A stretch of DNA of 64,000 nucleotides from Parabacteroides sp. TM07-1AC. Its GTDB lineage: Bacteria > Bacteroidota > Bacteroidia > Bacteroidales > Tannerellaceae. The notes under the pieces are model-generated. The model had not been told where the DNA came from. It did no database searches and worked only from the letters and a program-made list of their open reading frames with translations. This document shows positions 61,901 through 64,000 of this stretch, in pieces; the first letter of the stretch is position 1, and each line of letters begins with the position of its first letter. The translations under genes and the position numbers were made by a program. The stretch lies in NCBI RefSeq assembly GCF_003480915.1, contig NZ_QUKD01000001.1, positions 868,001 to 932,000 of the forward strand. The letters run 5' to 3'.

Positions 61901-64000
61901 GCAGGTGTTGTGCAGGGCGTGTTTTAGGAGGTGCATACCGTCATAGTTCCGGTAATACCCCTTCACCAGAAACTCGTCCGTGATTTTCATGGTGCGGTAG
62001 CCGCACACCACCGAAAACTCGTCCATGCTTGCGGAATAGGCGATTTTCACCTCCGTGTCGAACAGCCGGCTCATGTAGGCGGCATAGACACCCGTCGGAA
62101 TCCAGCGTTCCCCGAAATTGAAGTCCAGATCCTCGAAGGCGATGCGCTGCGGCTCGGCATCTTTCAGAGCCTCCAACGCCTGCTTCACCTCCGGCATACG
62201 CTCATTTTCGGGATTGTCACCCATCCATGCCTCTATGCGTTCCGCTTTCTCTATGACATTTCCGGCGATGAAACGGTCTTTGATTTCGTAACCGGTCACG
62301 AGCGGATTGTAGTAGATGCGCCCTTGCAGGGCAGTGAGCAAATCCTCCGCCGTGCTGTCGGTTATCTCCCGCATATAGTCGAGATTGACCGTACCATATT
62401 TGTTGAGCGACGCAGACAGGGCTTCTTCGGGAGAGCCTACGTTGGCATGGCTCTCCACCGCGAAGGAAACAGGATGCTCGAAGATGTCCGCCTTGACGAA
62501 CTTTCCGTTTTCCATCCGTTCCAGCGAAAGGATGTCGCGCCCGCCCGCATCCATCATCACTAACTTCACGTTCTGCTTGGCGTTGAGGTTGCCGTAGCGC
62601 ATGACAAACTCATCGTAACAGGTATTCAGATGCTCTCGCCACGGAACATTTGCCTCGCGCCGGAGCGATTCATAACGGTACAGACGCTCGTAGGCGTCAC
62701 GCAGCGACACATACAACAACGCCTTTTCCTTCTGGTATCCTTTCAGGTCGAGCGGCTGGAATGTCGCCCCGTATGGCGTGATGTCTTTCAGGTAGCCGAT
62801 GTTATGACGCCCCCGGTCAGCCACCAGCGACCCTTCGCGCAGGTGCATCTCCGGCGTGCGGTGGTAGGCACGCGGAGAAAGGTCCACGACTTCCTCCTTC
62901 GGCTTTTCCGCTTCGATGTCGGGGAAAAGGAAAGTCCCCACCGCTTCCGATGGGGTATCTGTAACGGCAGGTGCGGCGACTGCCTCCGGCTGTGTTTCCT
63001 CCTGTCGTGGCTGCTCACGGGAAGTTTCCGGCACGGCTTTCACTTCCGTCTTTTCCGCCACTTGTTTCTCGTTATGCTGCCTTGCCAGTTCCCGAAGTTC
63101 TTTCCTACGCTCCGGCGTCAAACCCATCATCATTTCATAGAAACCGTTGATGGGAGGATTGGTATCCCAGTCCAGTGTGGCATAGATGTCGTCCGGGTCG
63201 GCAGGCTTGGCGGTGTTCTCCGCTTTCACCTCCTTATTCTCCATTGCGGGTTTTGCAGTTGGAGCTGTCGGTGTAACCGTGACTTTCGGTTTGGGCGGAG
63301 TGGACTTTGCCGTAACTGCCTTTTTCACCGTCTTTTTCTTTTTGGAGGTTTTCGGTTGGCTGACCTCTTCCGTCATCCCCCAGAGGTCAAGCAGGGTGAG
63401 CTGCACGCCTGCGGAATATTGCGGGCGCGGTTCTATCTCCGGCTTTTCATCTGCGGGTTGCGGCTTTTCTGTCGGAGTTTCCACCGTCTGCGCCGAGGAT
63501 ACTGTTTCCAATTTTATGGCAGGACGCTCTACTTTATTTTGAACGGCAACTTTTTCTTCCGTTCCTGCCTGCCGGATTGAACCCGAATACAAGCGCATGG
63601 CAAGCCTGTAATGGAAATCCTCGTCGAGCATACGGCGCAAATCCCCGGCGATGCCTGCTGCCTTGCCCTCGTGCAGATAAACCATAGCGGGCTTCCCGTA
63701 GGGGTCTGTGTCAAGTTTCGCCATCGTATGCACGATGCGTTCCGGGTGGTGGATGAAATAGGCGTTGTCGGTCAGGGCGGTTTTCGTGTCCGTCTGTATC
63801 ACGGTCATCAGCCGCTCGTCCTGCGACATTTCCTTCTTGCTGAGGTTCTTTTGCAGGACAATCAGGTCACTGCCCACCTCCGTGCCCGCGTTGTCCGTGA
63901 ACAGGTTGTTGGGCAGGCGTATCGCGGATACCAGATTGGCCTGACTGAACAGCTCGTTACGCACGGAGGTCTTGGTGCTATTCAATACCCCTTGCGAGGT
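58919..64000 (-). CDS. N6-methylase/SNF2-type helicase of the ICE (5' part outside window)
   Basis: The frame is open from the right edge to 58919, about 1690 residues visible. The first 100 residues ([35 protein letters not shown]) are the end of an N6-adenine methylase-like domain. A proline-rich, low-complexity linker follows (about 165-340), then a SNF2/DEAH helicase domain: [17 protein letters not shown] (Walker A), [16 protein letters not shown] (DEAH box), and [20 protein letters not shown] (motif VI). A coiled coil near the end follows. Such giant proteins are typical of CTnDOT-like elements and may modify or unwind element DNA, or protect it. Confidence 0.88.
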   Translation of the reverse strand, partial: TSQGVLNSTKTSVRNELFSQANLVSAIRLPNNLFTDNAGTEVGSDLIVLQKNLSKKEMSQDERLMTVIQTDTKTALTDNAYFIHHPERIVHTMAKLDTDPYGKPAMVYLHEGKAAGIAGDLRRMLDEDFHYRLAMRLYSGSIRQAGTEEKVAVQNKVERPAIKLETVSSAQTVETPTEKPQPADEKPEIEPRPQYSAGVQLTLLDLWGMTEEVSQPKTSKKKKTVKKAVTAKSTPPKPKVTVTPTAPTAKPAMENKEVKAENTAKPADPDDIYATLDWDTNPPINGFYEMMMGLTPERRKELRELARQHNEKQVAEKTEVKAVPETSREQPRQEETQPEAVAAPAVTDTPSEAVGTFLFPDIEAEKPKEEVVDLSPRAYHRTPEMHLREGSLVADRGRHNIGYLKDITPYGATFQPLDLKGYQKEKALLYVSLRDAYERLYRYESLRREANVPWREHLNTCYDEFVMRYGNLNAKQNVKLVMMDAGGRDILSLERMENGKFVKADIFEHPVSFAVESHANVGSPEEALSASLNKYGTVNLDYMREITDSTAEDLLTALQGRIYYNPLVTGYEIKDRFIAGNVIEKAERIEAWMGDNPENERMPEVKQALEALKDAEPQRIAFEDLDFNFGERWIPTGVYAAYMSRLFDTEVKIAYSASMDEFSVVCGYRTMKITDEFLVKGYYRNYDGMHLLKHALHNTCPDMMKSIGKDEHGNDIKMRDSEGIQLANAKIDEIRNGFSEWLEEQSPQFKERLVTMYNRKFNCFVRPRYDGSHQTFPDLNLKGLASRGIKSVYPSQMDCVWMLKQNGGGICDHEVGTGKTLIMCIAAHEMKRLNLAHKPMIIGLKANVAEIAATYQAAYPNARILYASEKDFSTANRVRFFNNIKNNDYDCVIMSHDQFGKIPQSPELQQRILQAELDTVEENLEVLRQQGKNVSRAMLKGLEKRKHNLEAKLEKVEHAIKSRTDDVVDFKQMGIDHIFIDESHQFKNLTFNTRHDRVAGLGNSEGSQKALNMLFAIRTIQERTGKDLGATFLSGTTISNSLTELYLLFKYLRPKELERQDIRCFDAWAAIFAKKTTDFEFNVTNNVVQKERFRYFIKVPELAAFYNEITDYRTAEDVGVDRPAKNEILHHIPPTPEQEDFIQKLMQFAKTGDATLLGRLPLSETEEKAKMLIATDYARKMALDMRMIDPNYEDHPDNKASHCAKMIAEYYQKYDAQKGTQFVFSDLGTYQPGDGWNVYSEIKRKLTEDYGIPPSEVRFIQECKTDKARKAVIDAMNAGTVRVLFGSTSMLGTGVNAQKRCVAIHHLDTPWRPSDLQQRDGRGVRAGNEIAKHFAGNNVDVIIYAVEKSLDSYKFNLLHCKQTFISQLKSGAMGARTIDEGAMDEKSGMNFSEYMALLSGNTDLLDKAKLEKRIASLEGERKSFNKGKRDSEFKLESKTGELRNNTAFIDAMTEDWNRFLSVVQTDKEGNRLNIIKVDGVDSADEKVIGKRLQEIAKNATTGGLYTQVGELYGFPIKVVSERILKEGLEFTDNRFVVEGNYKYTYNNGHLAMADPLAAARNFLNAMERIPSIIDQYKAKNEVLEMEIPQLQEIAGKVWKKEDELKQLKSELAALDRKIQLELAPPTPEVAEKENEGQQLKPEAEDVRNRQAQYPENAPPQIRSPADSIVANHVIIGRPGLYAKEETRSKGLKI

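Larger units (their letters stand above)
15521..64000. mobile_element. CTnDOT-like ICE (tetracycline-resistance element), right part outside window
   Basis: The block runs from the att-like core through PcfK/PcfJ-like genes, traQ to traI and a traG remnant, traA, mobA/mobB/mobC, rteC, rteB-rteA-tetQ and a methylase/helicase gene, which is CTnDOT-family content. No integrase or excision genes are seen, so they should lie beyond base 64000. About 12 kb of foreign DNA (29081-41140) replaces traB to most of traG, so self-transfer from this copy is doubtful unless these functions are supplied elsewhere. Confidence 0.88.

Noticed and set aside
60002..63580. Large plus-strand frames opposite the methylase/helicase gene
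   Set aside because: They mirror the helicase domain and its proline-rich linker; no protein family fits.

Overview
The window comes from a gut Bacteroidales chromosome (Bacteroides or Parabacteroides type). Promoters follow the Bacteroides pattern (-33 TTTG, about 19-20 bases, -7 TAnnTTTG), and there is a resident CTnDOT-family conjugative element with tra, mob, rteA/rteB/rteC and tetQ genes.

Bases 1-15520 are resident chromosome. All genes are on the minus strand and encode one export machine: a TolC-type outer-membrane channel, an HlyD/MacA-type adaptor, one MacB/LolD-type ATPase and five FtsX/MacB-type permeases (the last one cut by the window edge). Three transcription units, starting at the tolC-like gene, the ATPase and the last permease, each carry a sigma54-type -24/-12 element. 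Each has a pair of 17-bp palindromes (consensus TGTCTAAnnnTTAGACA) with centres exactly 21 bp apart, so they look like one regulon of a sigma54 activator that is not in the window.

From 15521 to the right edge lies a CTnDOT-like integrative and conjugative element (ICE). Its left end sits on GTATCTTTGC, which matches both the CTnDOT-family core (GTAnnTTTGC) and a -7 box pointing into the element, so insertion seems to have cut the promoter of the gene divergent from tolC. After the end come a plus-strand block of small genes with PcfK/PcfJ-like proteins (16546-19891) and a minus-strand transfer operon from a traG remnant to traQ and a lysozyme-like gene (20379-29080).

Between about 29080 and 41140 the canonical traB-traF genes and most of traG are absent and replaced by about 12 kb of more AT-rich DNA. 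It holds a DUF5710-type gene, an HTH-primase-HTH module, a second RteC-like gene, an outer-membrane beta-barrel gene, a dihydrofolate-reductase-like gene, and a compact operon of regulator, AbiEii-like nucleotidyltransferase, metallophosphoesterase and DEDD exonuclease that looks like an uncharacterised defence or toxin-antitoxin locus. The type IV secretion set seen here is therefore broken (no VirB4 Walker A half).

From 41148 the ICE resumes: traA, a probable oriT region, mobA-mobB-mobC, a 133-bp MITE-like element, a KAP P-loop NTPase with a DUF4143 ATPase, rteC, a small RibD/DHFR-like gene, then the tetQ-rteA-rteB operon with its translational attenuator (a 3-codon leader peptide is visible), a second MITE-like element, and a very large methylase/helicase gene running off the right edge.
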